DNA of 64,000 nucleotides from assembly GCF_900112265.1 (NCBI RefSeq), contig NZ_FOLO01000004.1, positions 58,483 to 122,482 on the forward strand. The letters are read 5' to 3'. The DNA comes from Pseudoalteromonas denitrificans DSM 6059 (GTDB lineage: Bacteria > Pseudomonadota > Gammaproteobacteria > Enterobacterales > Alteromonadaceae). The translations under genes were made by a program, and so were the position numbers. The notes below the pieces were generated by a model, which saw only the letters and a program-made list of their open reading frames with translations, was not told the origin of the DNA and ran no database searches. Shown here in pieces: positions 56,529-64,000 of the stretch (its first letter is position 1; the number at the start of each line of letters is the position of its first letter).

Positions 56529-57842
56529 TTATTTTGAAGTTTTATTCATATAATCAAGGGTTAAATTACTCATTACTTGAACACCGAGTTTTAAGCCCGC
56601 ATCGTCTATTACAAAATCAGGTGTATGGTGCCCTGGCGCTTCAGACTCTGGCGTCTCTTTTGTTTTGCCACCAACAAATAAATATAATCCAGGCACTTCT
56701 TTTTGAAAAAATGAAAAATCTTCAGCACCCATTACTGCATTTACTAATTTAATATTATCGCTGCCAGCCGTCTTTACTAATGTCGGTAACATTTCATCCA
56801 TAAGTTTAGGATCATTATAAGTAACAGGATAATTAAACCCATCTGGTAATTTTACATCTACTTCGGCATTCATGCTTTGTGCGATTGACGTTGCCTTACG
56901 GCGCACGGCCTCTAAAATATGGGTGCGCATATCTGAATTTAGAGTTCTGATAGTGCCGACTAATTCAACTTCCTCAGGAATGATATTTGAGCGATTTCCA
57001 CCATGAATACTGCCCACTGAAATAACCGCAGCATTATCGATAAGTTTAAGCTCTCGGCTCACTATTGTTTGTAGCCCCATGATAATTTGTGCTGACGTTA
57101 CAATAGGATCAACACTTAACCAAGGGTAAGCACCATGAGACTGCTTGCCTTTAATTGTAATTTTAAACGGATCTACCGCAGCCATTATGCCACCAGAACG
57201 ATACTTTATCGTACCAACATCTGTTTGAGAATTAATATGAATACCAAAAATAACATCAACATCAGGTGATTTTAATACGCCTTCTTTCACCATAAGTTCA
57301 GCCCCACCCGACTCTCCAGCTGGTGCTCCCTCTTCAGCTGGCTGAAAAATAAATTTAACCTTTCCTTTTAACTCACCTTTCATTTTTACTAAAATTTCAG
57401 CCACACCCATTAACATGGCAGCATGTGTATCATGGCCACAAGCATGCATCACACCCACTTCTTTACCATTGTATTGTGTTGTTACTGTAGAAGCGAAAGG
57501 CACTTCCGCTCGCTCAGTAATAGGCAAAGCATCAATATCAGCACGTAATGCAACCACAGGCCCAGGTTTTCCACTATCTAATATTGCAACAACACCTGTA
57601 TGGGCTATTCCTGTTTGTACTTCTAAACCAAGTTTATTAAGGTGATCACTAATGTATTTTGCAGTTTTAAATTCACGATTTGATAATTCTGGATTTTGAT
57701 GAAAATGATGACGCCAATTTATAACATCTTGTTCAATTGAATGTGAGAGTGTTTCGACTCTTTGTGTACTTTCTTGTTTTTTTGCGTATAAATTTGCACT
57801 AAACATAGTGCACATACATAAAGAAATCAGTGTTTTTTTCAT
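56529..57842 (-). CDS. M20-family amidohydrolase, exported
   Basis: The 437-residue protein has a signal peptide (1-20, ending NLYA). The M20D pattern begins with RHHFHQNPELSNREFKTA, then VVALRADIDALPI, MHACGHDTHAAML with metal-binding Cys/His, and FIFQPAEEGAPAGESGGA with catalytic Glu. The dimerisation domain is seen near 210-320. Such enzymes hydrolyse N-acyl amino acids or hippurate-like substrates. Export to the periplasm is unusual for cytoplasmic relatives but common in marine gammaproteobacteria. Confidence 0.94.
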   Translation of the reverse strand: MKKTLISLCMCTMFSANLYAKKQESTQRVETLSHSIEQDVINWRHHFHQNPELSNREFKTAKYISDHLNKLGLEVQTGIAHTGVVAILDSGKPGPVVALRADIDALPITERAEVPFASTVTTQYNGKEVGVMHACGHDTHAAMLMGVAEILVKMKGELKGKVKFIFQPAEEGAPAGESGGAELMVKEGVLKSPDVDVIFGIHINSQTDVGTIKYRSGGIMAAVDPFKITIKGKQSHGAYPWLSVDPIVTSAQIIMGLQTIVSRELKLIDNAAVISVGSIHGGNRSNIIPEEVELVGTIRTLNSDMRTHILEAVRRKATSIAQSMNAEVDVKLPDGFNYPVTYNDPKLMDEMLPTLVKTAGSDNIKLVNAVMGAEDFSFFQKEVPGLYLFVGGKTKETPESEAPGHHTPDFVIDDAGLKLGVQVMSNLTLDYMNKTSK

Positions 57843-57919
57843 TAAGTAACTCCAAGGAAAGCATTATTATTGTTTTGCCTTGAGTTTACCCTATGAAACA
57901 CAGTTTTAAAAATGTGTAT

Positions 57920-57953
57920 CAAGGGCACTGAAAGTGAGTTCGTATTGCCCTTG
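57920..57953. terminator. inverted repeat downstream of the 58010 gene
   Basis: CAAGGGCA (57920-57927) pairs with TGCCCTTG (57946-57953) around an 18-base loop. On minus, ATACACATTTTT follows, so it may end the 306-residue gene. Confidence 0.4.
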
Positions 57954-58009
57954 CTGACATATAGCATTTTTAAGTTTATAATCGCTCCAACCGGAACTGT
58001 ATTTTTACA

Positions 58010-58930
58010 TTAACTGCCATCAGCGATGATCCTAAGCTCTGGATGTACAGATAAGCTAATATTTGTTCGTGCAAAACCAATTCTGCGAGGAAGGCTATTA
58101 GGCACCTCTAGCGGTTGATTACCTATATCAATTTCAACCTCAAAATGAAATCGGTCCGGATTTTCAGGCGCGTGATTTTTTTTAGAAAAGAAAAAAACAG
58201 GACTGCCTCCAGCTCCCCACCGAACACCTTTTTGTAATTCAAATGAAGCTCCAGGAATATTTTTCCAAACACGATTTGGATTTTTATATTGGTATCTTTG
58301 CCTGATATTTATTGTATTGCCCATAGATAAAGGCCATCGGACAATATAAACAGGATTATTGGTTGAATGTTCATCACCTATTTCGCACCCTGTTGTACCA
58401 TCTTGGGGCTGATAAAAATCTTGGGGAACATTTGCTAATAAATTATTAAAAGGAGGCATATGCGCACGAGAACCTGGATACCAAACACGTTCTCTTGTTA
58501 AGCAATGATTATCTAATACTGCACTGCGTTCGCCATTTGTACTATTCATTGTAAATTCATGATTGAATAAATACCTACCATTTGGCACCATTACATGACC
58601 ATTAGTCCCCCTAAAACCGGTTGTTTCTACTGAGAATCCACGATAATTCATAACGCAACCACTTGGCCGTGCAAAGCTGTCAATATCTAATGCAGTTCCT
58701 AGATATTCAAGTGCCTGTCTATATTTAGTTAATTTTGGTGTAGGTAATGCAATAACTAAATTCTCAATATTGGTTGTAGTTACTGCATTTATATTTCTAA
58801 ATGCAGTTGATCCATTTTCATTTCCACCTAAAAGCAAAATAATATTGTTAAGACTCGATGCAGATTGTCTAAAACTTCTATCAGCCGCATTAACAAATCT
58901 CATAAATGTCACCATAGACATTTGTGCCAT
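58010..58930 (-). CDS. unknown 306-aa protein, divergent from the amide-hydrolase cluster
   Basis: There is no signal peptide or membrane helix. It begins MAQMSMVTFMRFVNAADRSF, with an N-terminal helical part (1-95) and a beta-rich remainder rich in N, R and aromatic residues (CVMNYRGFSVETTGFRGTNG, ASFELQKGVRWGAGGSPVFF). Three Cys lie in the middle part. It is not recognised. Its 204-base shared upstream region with the four-gene cluster suggests co-regulation. Confidence 0.75.
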   Translation of the reverse strand: MAQMSMVTFMRFVNAADRSFRQSASSLNNIILLLGGNENGSTAFRNINAVTTTNIENLVIALPTPKLTKYRQALEYLGTALDIDSFARPSGCVMNYRGFSVETTGFRGTNGHVMVPNGRYLFNHEFTMNSTNGERSAVLDNHCLTRERVWYPGSRAHMPPFNNLLANVPQDFYQPQDGTTGCEIGDEHSTNNPVYIVRWPLSMGNTINIRQRYQYKNPNRVWKNIPGASFELQKGVRWGAGGSPVFFFSKKNHAPENPDRFHFEVEIDIGNQPLEVPNSLPRRIGFARTNISLSVHPELRIIADGS

Positions 58931-59134
58931 ATTTAATTCCTATTTATTTTTAATAATACATTTTTAAATTTTATTCATACCGACTACAGAAACAACACGC
59001 TATAACGGGAACAACAAAAATACAATATAAAAACTATAAAATTAATCACTCAATGCACTTGATTTATCCATATTTACGTCTACTTTTTTGGGGACGAAAG
59101 CGTTTCTTTTAAAAATTTATAAAGGAATATTAAA

Positions 59135-59926
59135 ATGAAATTTGATTTCACAGCAACATCTGCAATAAAAGTTTTACCCCCAGGCTTTAAATACATAAGC
59201 CAAGATAATTTTTATATCGCCAACCTTAATAATCAAGACACGACACCACCCATTAATTACCTTTTTTCTGACAGTGCAACCTCATGCATTATTGTAATTG
59301 TTGAAGGAAAAGATAAAGATAACAATCCATTAGTTGCAATGGCACACTTAAGTCGCAAAGAAAGATTTTTAGCTTTTTTTGAAAAAGTATCCACATCTTT
59401 TTATGGAAAAACATCAGTATTTGCACAAGGTGCAAATCCGGCAAATGCACCTGCTTCCATTGAAAACGCTTTAACTTTAATCTCTTGGGTTAATGAAAAT
59501 AAACAAAATAAAGCAACGCAGCAATGGTTTATCGAACAAGTCAGTTTATCTGTTGGGCAAGGCAACCCTCAAGAAGATGACAGAGGTTGTTTTGGTATTA
59601 ATTTATCAAATATGACTGTCAGTAACCAAAGGTTTTTAATGACAGATTTAGAACGTGATCCCTCAGGTGGCAGTCAAACATTATTTTGTGTTTTTGGCTT
59701 AAAAGTAGAGCCTCAAGTTATATTACCAGAAGCAGGGAGCAGCTTTACGCAAGCACAACTCAATTTATTAGTTGCTAAAGCACACTCTGAACAATGGACC
59801 GACATTTTGTATATGACCAAAGATGAAGTGCTGAATAAATATTCATCCACGCCTCAATATGAAGCCCCTTGGTTTTTTTCAAGCTTAAGAGATTCAGCAC
59901 TGTATGTAAAAAACTTCCAACAATAA
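59135..59926 (+). CDS. unknown 263-aa protein with possible CheD/CNF1-like deamidase fold
   Basis: Residues 38-90 contain SDSATSCIIVIVEG and VAMAHLSRKERFLAFFEKV, then VFAQGANP. C51 and H71, with S45 six residues before the Cys, recall the Cys-His-Thr arrangement in CheD and CNF1-type deamidases (CheD: GSC, then a His about 17 later). This is a fold guess from spacing, not a family match. The C-terminus (about 195-263) is unrecognised. ATAAAGGAATATTAAA precedes the ATG. It is the first of four co-directional genes. Confidence 0.72.
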   Translation: MKFDFTATSAIKVLPPGFKYISQDNFYIANLNNQDTTPPINYLFSDSATSCIIVIVEGKDKDNNPLVAMAHLSRKERFLAFFEKVSTSFYGKTSVFAQGANPANAPASIENALTLISWVNENKQNKATQQWFIEQVSLSVGQGNPQEDDRGCFGINLSNMTVSNQRFLMTDLERDPSGGSQTLFCVFGLKVEPQVILPEAGSSFTQAQLNLLVAKAHSEQWTDILYMTKDEVLNKYSSTPQYEAPWFFSSLRDSALYVKNFQQ

Positions 59927-59948
59927 TTCACTTAAAAGGATTTAAACT

Positions 59949-60770
59949 ATGTGTACTATTGGCACAATTATAAATAACCACACAAATATCAGTTTTAAGC
60001 AATGCGATTTAGAAGTATTAACTGACTTTATTCAACCCGAAATCTGTAACGGTTCGGGTGATATTCTTTATTTACCATTTACTCGCACTGGCAGTAAAGG
60101 TGCTTGGGCAGGAGTAAATAATTTTGGTGTATCATTTGTTGCTGCGGATTCTTACTTAGCAAAAAATGGTTTATTAACATCAGTTGATCAGGATATTTTT
60201 GCAGCATACACCAAAATTATTTCTCAGTATAAAACAGCAAAAGATGCCGCTGAATATATGGTCAGTTTTTACAAAACTTTTATGCAGCCTGATATTTTAT
60301 TAATAAGTGATGCGCAATCGAGTTATTTCATCGAAGCTAATCAAGGTTCAGTTGAATGTATAGAACGTAAACAAGGTCACTTTGCATCAACAAACCATTT
60401 TAGAATATTACCTGACGCTGTAGATTATCAGCAAAATCATAGTACTTATTTAAGATTACAAAGAGCTGAATCAATTTTAGAACATACTCCCACTAATTCA
60501 GGAGTATTTAATGTTTTAAGCGACCAATATTTTGGTAAAACGGTATTATCTGTTTGCCGAGTAAACGAACAAACCCCAGTACAAGAAGCTCCTTATTTTA
60601 CACAAGCTACGGCCATTTTTTATGCTGATGGAAAAACAGTTAGTTGTGCATATCAATTAAACGGTAATCCAAATACCAATTTTTATACCGTCATAAATGA
60701 TGTATTTGGTCAAAGTAAAACAACATTTGACTTAAATAAAGAACAAGCAAGTAAAGCTTTAATTCAATAA
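59949..60770 (+). CDS. Ntn-hydrolase, acyltransferase/amidase type (C45-like)
   Basis: The 273-residue protein starts MCTIGTIINN. After Met removal Cys2 would be the N-terminal nucleophile, as in penicillin-acylase and NRDE-like Ntn enzymes. Supporting stretches are WAGVNNFGVSFVAADSY and the later HFASTNHF with the oxyanion-type Asn. It probably cleaves or forms an amide bond. It starts 22 bases after the previous gene (AAAAGGATTTAAACT upstream). Confidence 0.8.
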   Translation: MCTIGTIINNHTNISFKQCDLEVLTDFIQPEICNGSGDILYLPFTRTGSKGAWAGVNNFGVSFVAADSYLAKNGLLTSVDQDIFAAYTKIISQYKTAKDAAEYMVSFYKTFMQPDILLISDAQSSYFIEANQGSVECIERKQGHFASTNHFRILPDAVDYQQNHSTYLRLQRAESILEHTPTNSGVFNVLSDQYFGKTVLSVCRVNEQTPVQEAPYFTQATAIFYADGKTVSCAYQLNGNPNTNFYTVINDVFGQSKTTFDLNKEQASKALIQ

Positions 60771-60813
60771 CGGATACTTTTTAAAATCTAATTTAATACA
60801 TGGAGTAATAAAT

Positions 60814-62382
60814 ATGAAACTTGGCATTTTATACACAGGTGGCACCATTGGCTGTATCGGTAATCCTTTATCACCTATGACATTAAGTGAATTTAAAACA
60901 GCATTTAATAATATTATCACCCCTATCATTATCAGTGAACATAGTGACTTTGAGGTCGACTTTATTGATTTTGGTTCATCACTCGATAGCACTAATTTAC
61001 AACCAAGTAATTGGTGTGACATGGCAAAAGATATACTTGAAAATTATGATACTTATGGTGGGTTTATGGTTTTACATGGTACAGATACCATGGCCTGGAC
61101 AGCATCGGCTTTATCATTTTTATTAACCGGATTAGATAGTAGTGGCAATGCAAATGCAGTTTTAAGTAAACCGGTTATTGTGACAGGCGCACAGTTACCA
61201 TTATTTTGTGAAGGCGCGGATATTTCAGACTTGAGCTTACTGTATAATACCGATGCTTTTCAAAATGTATGTGGTGCAATAGAATCTATTTATTCTGGCG
61301 TGCCTGAAGTTGGGTTGTATTTTGATAATAAATTACTGCGAGGTAATCGTACAATCAAAACAAATGCCAGTGAATTTGATGCCTTTTCTACACCTAATTT
61401 ATCTGCTTTGGGGGAATATGGTGTTGAGTTTAAATTAAATAATCAATATATAAAGCCAGCCCCTGTTACTCAGGCTGTGTCATTAGAACAAACAAGTGTT
61501 CAGGCATTATTAAGCGAGCAGCTCACTTATATCACCAGTAACATAAATAACTCTACTGTCATTCCTTTTAATTCTTACCCCGCTTTTTATGATGATACCA
61601 GTTCTCCAAATACCAGCATACTGGCAAATATGCTAAATGCATGTATCGATCAAGGCGTTAATGGCTTGGTTTTAGAGTCATATGGTGAAGGGAATTTCCC
61701 ATCAGGTAACCCAGATAGTCCAACTGATGGTGCAATATATCAGGCGCTTGAGCAAGCGCATGAAAATAATACTGTTATTTTAGATTGTACTCAAGTGATT
61801 GCTGGTACAGTTAATTCTACCGCTTATGAGTCTGGTTCCTGGTTAAGCTCTGTTGGCAGCGTTGGTAGTTATGACATGACACCTATTGCAGGTTTAACCA
61901 AGCTCATAATCTTAGATGCATTAAAAAATTACAGTACGAACAACTGGCAACAAGCAGATATTGAAACTTTATTGCAAAGTAATATTGCCGGTGAAATCAT
62001 GAATGTAAATGTTTTAGATTGCAGAGAAAACAGTACGCTTATTGCCGGAGAGTCTATTAGTACGCTTGACGGTGGTATAACCTTAATCAATGATTACGAC
62101 AAAGGCCCATTATTATTAGACTCAGGTAATAATACATTATGGCAAGCAATAGATAATCCTATTGCAGACGATATGCCCGGACGATTAATTATGCAATCTG
62201 ATGGTAATTTAGTCTTTTATAATAGCTCTAACACTGCGACTTACGCATCTGATACAGTGCAAACCTCCCCTGCGACCTCTAAATTAATTTTATCTGGTGA
62301 CAGCACTTCAGGTGTTTCTTTGTACGTGTATTACTACGCAAAAAATGTTGTGACTAAAACACTCTTTACGAACCAATCTTAA
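60814..62382 (+). CDS. asparaginase-family enzyme fused to a bulb-lectin-like C-terminus
   Basis: The 522-residue protein has an asparaginase domain (1 to about 370): TGGTIG with T11, and HGTDTMAWTAS with T90 and D91, plus KPVIVTGAQLPL. Catalytic threonines are present. Residues about 405-522 are beta-rich, with MQSDGNLVFY (Q461, D463, N465, Y469), the mannose-binding QxDxNxVxY motif of bulb-type lectins, preceded by IDNPIADDMPGRL. There is no signal peptide. A lectin tail on an asparaginase is unusual. Confidence 0.87.
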   Translation: MKLGILYTGGTIGCIGNPLSPMTLSEFKTAFNNIITPIIISEHSDFEVDFIDFGSSLDSTNLQPSNWCDMAKDILENYDTYGGFMVLHGTDTMAWTASALSFLLTGLDSSGNANAVLSKPVIVTGAQLPLFCEGADISDLSLLYNTDAFQNVCGAIESIYSGVPEVGLYFDNKLLRGNRTIKTNASEFDAFSTPNLSALGEYGVEFKLNNQYIKPAPVTQAVSLEQTSVQALLSEQLTYITSNINNSTVIPFNSYPAFYDDTSSPNTSILANMLNACIDQGVNGLVLESYGEGNFPSGNPDSPTDGAIYQALEQAHENNTVILDCTQVIAGTVNSTAYESGSWLSSVGSVGSYDMTPIAGLTKLIILDALKNYSTNNWQQADIETLLQSNIAGEIMNVNVLDCRENSTLIAGESISTLDGGITLINDYDKGPLLLDSGNNTLWQAIDNPIADDMPGRLIMQSDGNLVFYNSSNTATYASDTVQTSPATSKLILSGDSTSGVSLYVYYYAKNVVTKTLFTNQS

Positions 62383-62409
62383 TTATTTAAAAGTTGAAAA
62401 GGAAATCCA

Positions 62410-63117
62410 ATGAAAAATATTAAAAGTGCATTCAAATTTAAAGGCATGGTTCATAGCGACAATCAATTTCATCACCCTTTAAATGAGCAAATTGAATCCA
62501 TAGCACCAAGTTATATCACTGTTCCGGGAGGTAAACATATCGCACAATACGCACCTACAGTCCAAGGTGAGTCAATTGACTATGACCCTGCAAAAAACTG
62601 TCAAGGCAGTTTTATGTCTTATAAGTTTCAAGTACATAATAATTGTTATAACTACTCCTGTAATGTTGCTACTAATTCATTTGCACAACCAGGGAGAAAG
62701 CACGGGTTATTTTTAGGTGCACCTACAGGTGAATGGGTGGTTGATGGTGCTCGTCAGGATGGTTTAGAGTATGTTGGTAATTGTCTGTCACAAGTGAGGG
62801 ACCATGCATCTAATGCTCCCGAAGGCCATTACGTTGCACTTCTAATATCCCCGGCAGATCAGTCCGTTGGTTGGCCGGGTGATTATCACTGGGTGCGCTG
62901 TGATGATAACGTGAGCCTAAATACCTGGTCACAAAAAGATGGAGGCGATCAAGTGACTAATTTTGACTTTGCAGGTAATGCAATTGTTAACCCTCAAGAA
63001 GCTAATTGGGTTGTAAACCAAGGTCCAATGAAACAAGATGATCCTAATGATATCATTGTAACTTATGATTTTTATGGGTATTTATTTGTACCAAAAGGAA
63101 AAATAGATATTATTTAA
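62410..63117 (+). CDS. unknown 235-aa protein with papain-like Cys/His pattern
   Basis: The protein contains NNCYNYSCN (C79) and HYVALLISPADQSVGWPGDY, then HWVRCDDN (H160), WSQKDGGDQV and YGYLFVP. A Cys in an NCYxY start followed by a HW pair and WS-x-K-x-GG recalls small papain-like hydrolases near phage and accessory loci. Function is inferred from motif spacing only. No signal peptide is seen. It ends the four-gene run and is followed by a bidirectional terminator. Confidence 0.75.
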   Translation: MKNIKSAFKFKGMVHSDNQFHHPLNEQIESIAPSYITVPGGKHIAQYAPTVQGESIDYDPAKNCQGSFMSYKFQVHNNCYNYSCNVATNSFAQPGRKHGLFLGAPTGEWVVDGARQDGLEYVGNCLSQVRDHASNAPEGHYVALLISPADQSVGWPGDYHWVRCDDNVSLNTWSQKDGGDQVTNFDFAGNAIVNPQEANWVVNQGPMKQDDPNDIIVTYDFYGYLFVPKGKIDII

Positions 63118-63148
63118 TGTATGTAGGTTTATTTAATTTTTATTATCA

Positions 63149-63182
63149 AAAACGTGCGTTTAAAGTAATAAACGCACGTTTT
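63149..63182. terminator. bidirectional intrinsic terminator
   Basis: AAAACGTGCGTTTA (63149-63162) pairs perfectly with TAAACGCACGTTTT (63169-63182), with T-runs on both strands, between convergent genes. Confidence 0.92.
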
Positions 63183-63202
63183 ATTGTTAAATTAATATTT
63201 TA

Positions 63203-64000
63203 CTACTGCTCAATACAAAGAAGTGATTTTTTCACACTGCAATAATCGAAGCTAAAATACGATCGTTCTACTAAATCCAACAAATCAATATGAGAACTAG
63301 CATCTCCTAGGGCAGACTCGGATTCTGTTGACCAATTCTCACAGTTCTTATTACTTCTGTACATTGCATCACTGCCAGTCCAAGTTTTATGTTCAACTCC
63401 AATTTGTATCGCACCATATTCATTCATTAAATGCCCTCCATTTGGCGCTGCAAGCTTTTCTATACCATTTTTCAGCCTAGCAGAAGTGGTTAACGGCTGG
63501 AGAAAAGTATCAACATACAAAGTATTAGATTCATGTAATGCAGCGGTAATTTCTTGTACATCATCGGCGAGTAGTGCTTTATAAGAAGCTGAAGGTGCGA
63601 TTGAATAGGGACTATTAGCAACCGTTTGACAAATTTGATTAGCACCTGATATTCCGCCTAAATTACCAGAGTAGGTTTGTGATGTAACAAATATGACCTT
63701 CTGTAGCAAAGCAGCCAGTTTAGCAGGCAAGTAACTTCGCCCATCTTTCCCATTAATGCCTGGTGCCCCGTCTCGACCATTTAAACCGTTAGTACCGTCG
63801 ATGCCATTAATACCGTCTTTTCCTGCAATTCCATTAATACCATTTTTTCCATTTAAACCATCATTTCCATTAAAACCGTTAGCACCATCTCTTCCTGCTG
63901 TACCATCTTTGCCATCTAAACCGTTAGCACCATCTCTTCCTGCTATACCGTCTTTGCCATCTAGACCGTTAGTGCCATCTTTTCCTGCTATACCGTCTTT
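63203..64000 (-). CDS. collagen-like repeat protein with DUF1554-like C-terminus (5' part outside the window)
   Basis: The frame is open to the window edge (266 codons). The visible upstream 90 codons are nearly all perfect Gly-X-Y triplets (KDG, TNG, LDG, ANG, IAG patterns; about 29 in a row), a collagen-like stalk. The C-terminal 175 residues resemble DUF1554: VIFVTSQTYSGNLGGISGA, KTWTGSD, NCENWSTES and a final CIEQ, with paired cysteines. Such proteins are surface-exposed fibres or adhesins. The triplet DNA is repetitive, so length may vary between strains. Confidence 0.85.
   Translation of the reverse strand, partial: KDGIAGKDGTNGLDGKDGIAGRDGANGLDGKDGTAGRDGANGFNGNDGLNGKNGINGIAGKDGINGIDGTNGLNGRDGAPGINGKDGRSYLPAKLAALLQKVIFVTSQTYSGNLGGISGANQICQTVANSPYSIAPSASYKALLADDVQEITAALHESNTLYVDTFLQPLTTSARLKNGIEKLAAPNGGHLMNEYGAIQIGVEHKTWTGSDAMYRSNKNCENWSTESESALGDASSHIDLLDLVERSYFSFDYCSVKKSLLCIEQ

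Noticed and set aside
63731..64000. CRISPR or satellite repeat at the window end
   Set aside because: The repetition follows a 9-base codon triplet pattern (Gly-X-Y) and is continuous with a coding frame.

Overview
The window looks like chromosome from an AT-rich marine gammaproteobacterium. The protein families, the base composition and the FNR-type sites fit the Alteromonadales (Colwelliaceae or Pseudoalteromonadaceae), but this is inference from gene content, not a database match. No rRNA, tRNA, CRISPR array or complete insertion sequence was seen.

Layout. (1) 1-9.0 kb: the start of a TonB-dependent receptor gene (minus) lies divergent to a six-gene operon. That operon encodes a MacA-like adaptor, a MacB/LolD-type ATPase, two FtsX-type permeases, an NtrC-type regulator and its kinase. 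A well-formed sigma-54 promoter and TGTCCG/CGGACA repeats precede it, so autoregulation is likely. (2) 9-11 kb: a GNAT, a small unknown, a MOSC protein and HtpX. (3) 11.1-19.1 kb: a compact nitrous oxide reductase operon, nosRZDFYL, preceded by two FNR-type boxes. (4) 19-31.7 kb: mixed metabolic and regulatory genes. They include an RND exporter, a double CDGSH protein, a PEBP protein, an AraC regulator, a Sel1-repeat protein with a DUF2971-like end, mmsA with a divergent LysR gene, an MltB-type transglycosylase, and a GNAT whose reading frame has no ordinary start codon.

(5) 31.7-43.6 kb is an accessory island on the minus strand. An intact block encodes a NYN-LOTUS nuclease, a 1,917-residue DUF4011/SF1 helicase with a Vsr-like nuclease and DUF3320 domain, and a 614-residue protein ending in a PD-(D/E)xK nuclease. 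It resembles a nucleic-acid-targeting defence module. Decayed genes flank it: a YobI-like/metallo-beta-lactamase chimera with an early stop, a NERD gene broken by a stop and a frameshift, a relic of the RtcR C-terminus, and an N-terminally truncated GATase1-AraC regulator.

(6) 43.8-49.8 kb: a DJ-1/PfpI protein, then a bufferin-type copper-peptide operon. It runs YHS protein, broken thioredoxin, BufA precursor, BufB (MNIO/DUF692), BufC (DUF2063), DoxX, MAPEG, with a divergent AraC regulator. (7) 50-51.6 kb: a small lysis-like module with a degenerate GH108 protein and a holin-like protein. (8) 52-57.8 kb: ChrR-like cupin, an AraC relic, SDR with a divergent HxlR gene, M32 and M20 peptidases. 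(9) 58-63.1 kb: an unusual cluster. One unknown gene lies divergent to four genes: a possible CheD/CNF1-like protein, an Ntn hydrolase, an asparaginase fused to a bulb-lectin-like domain, and a protein with a papain-like Cys/His pattern. All four look like amide-bond enzymes of different folds, and this is the best candidate for an undescribed system. (10) The window ends inside a collagen-like surface protein with a DUF1554-like C-terminus.
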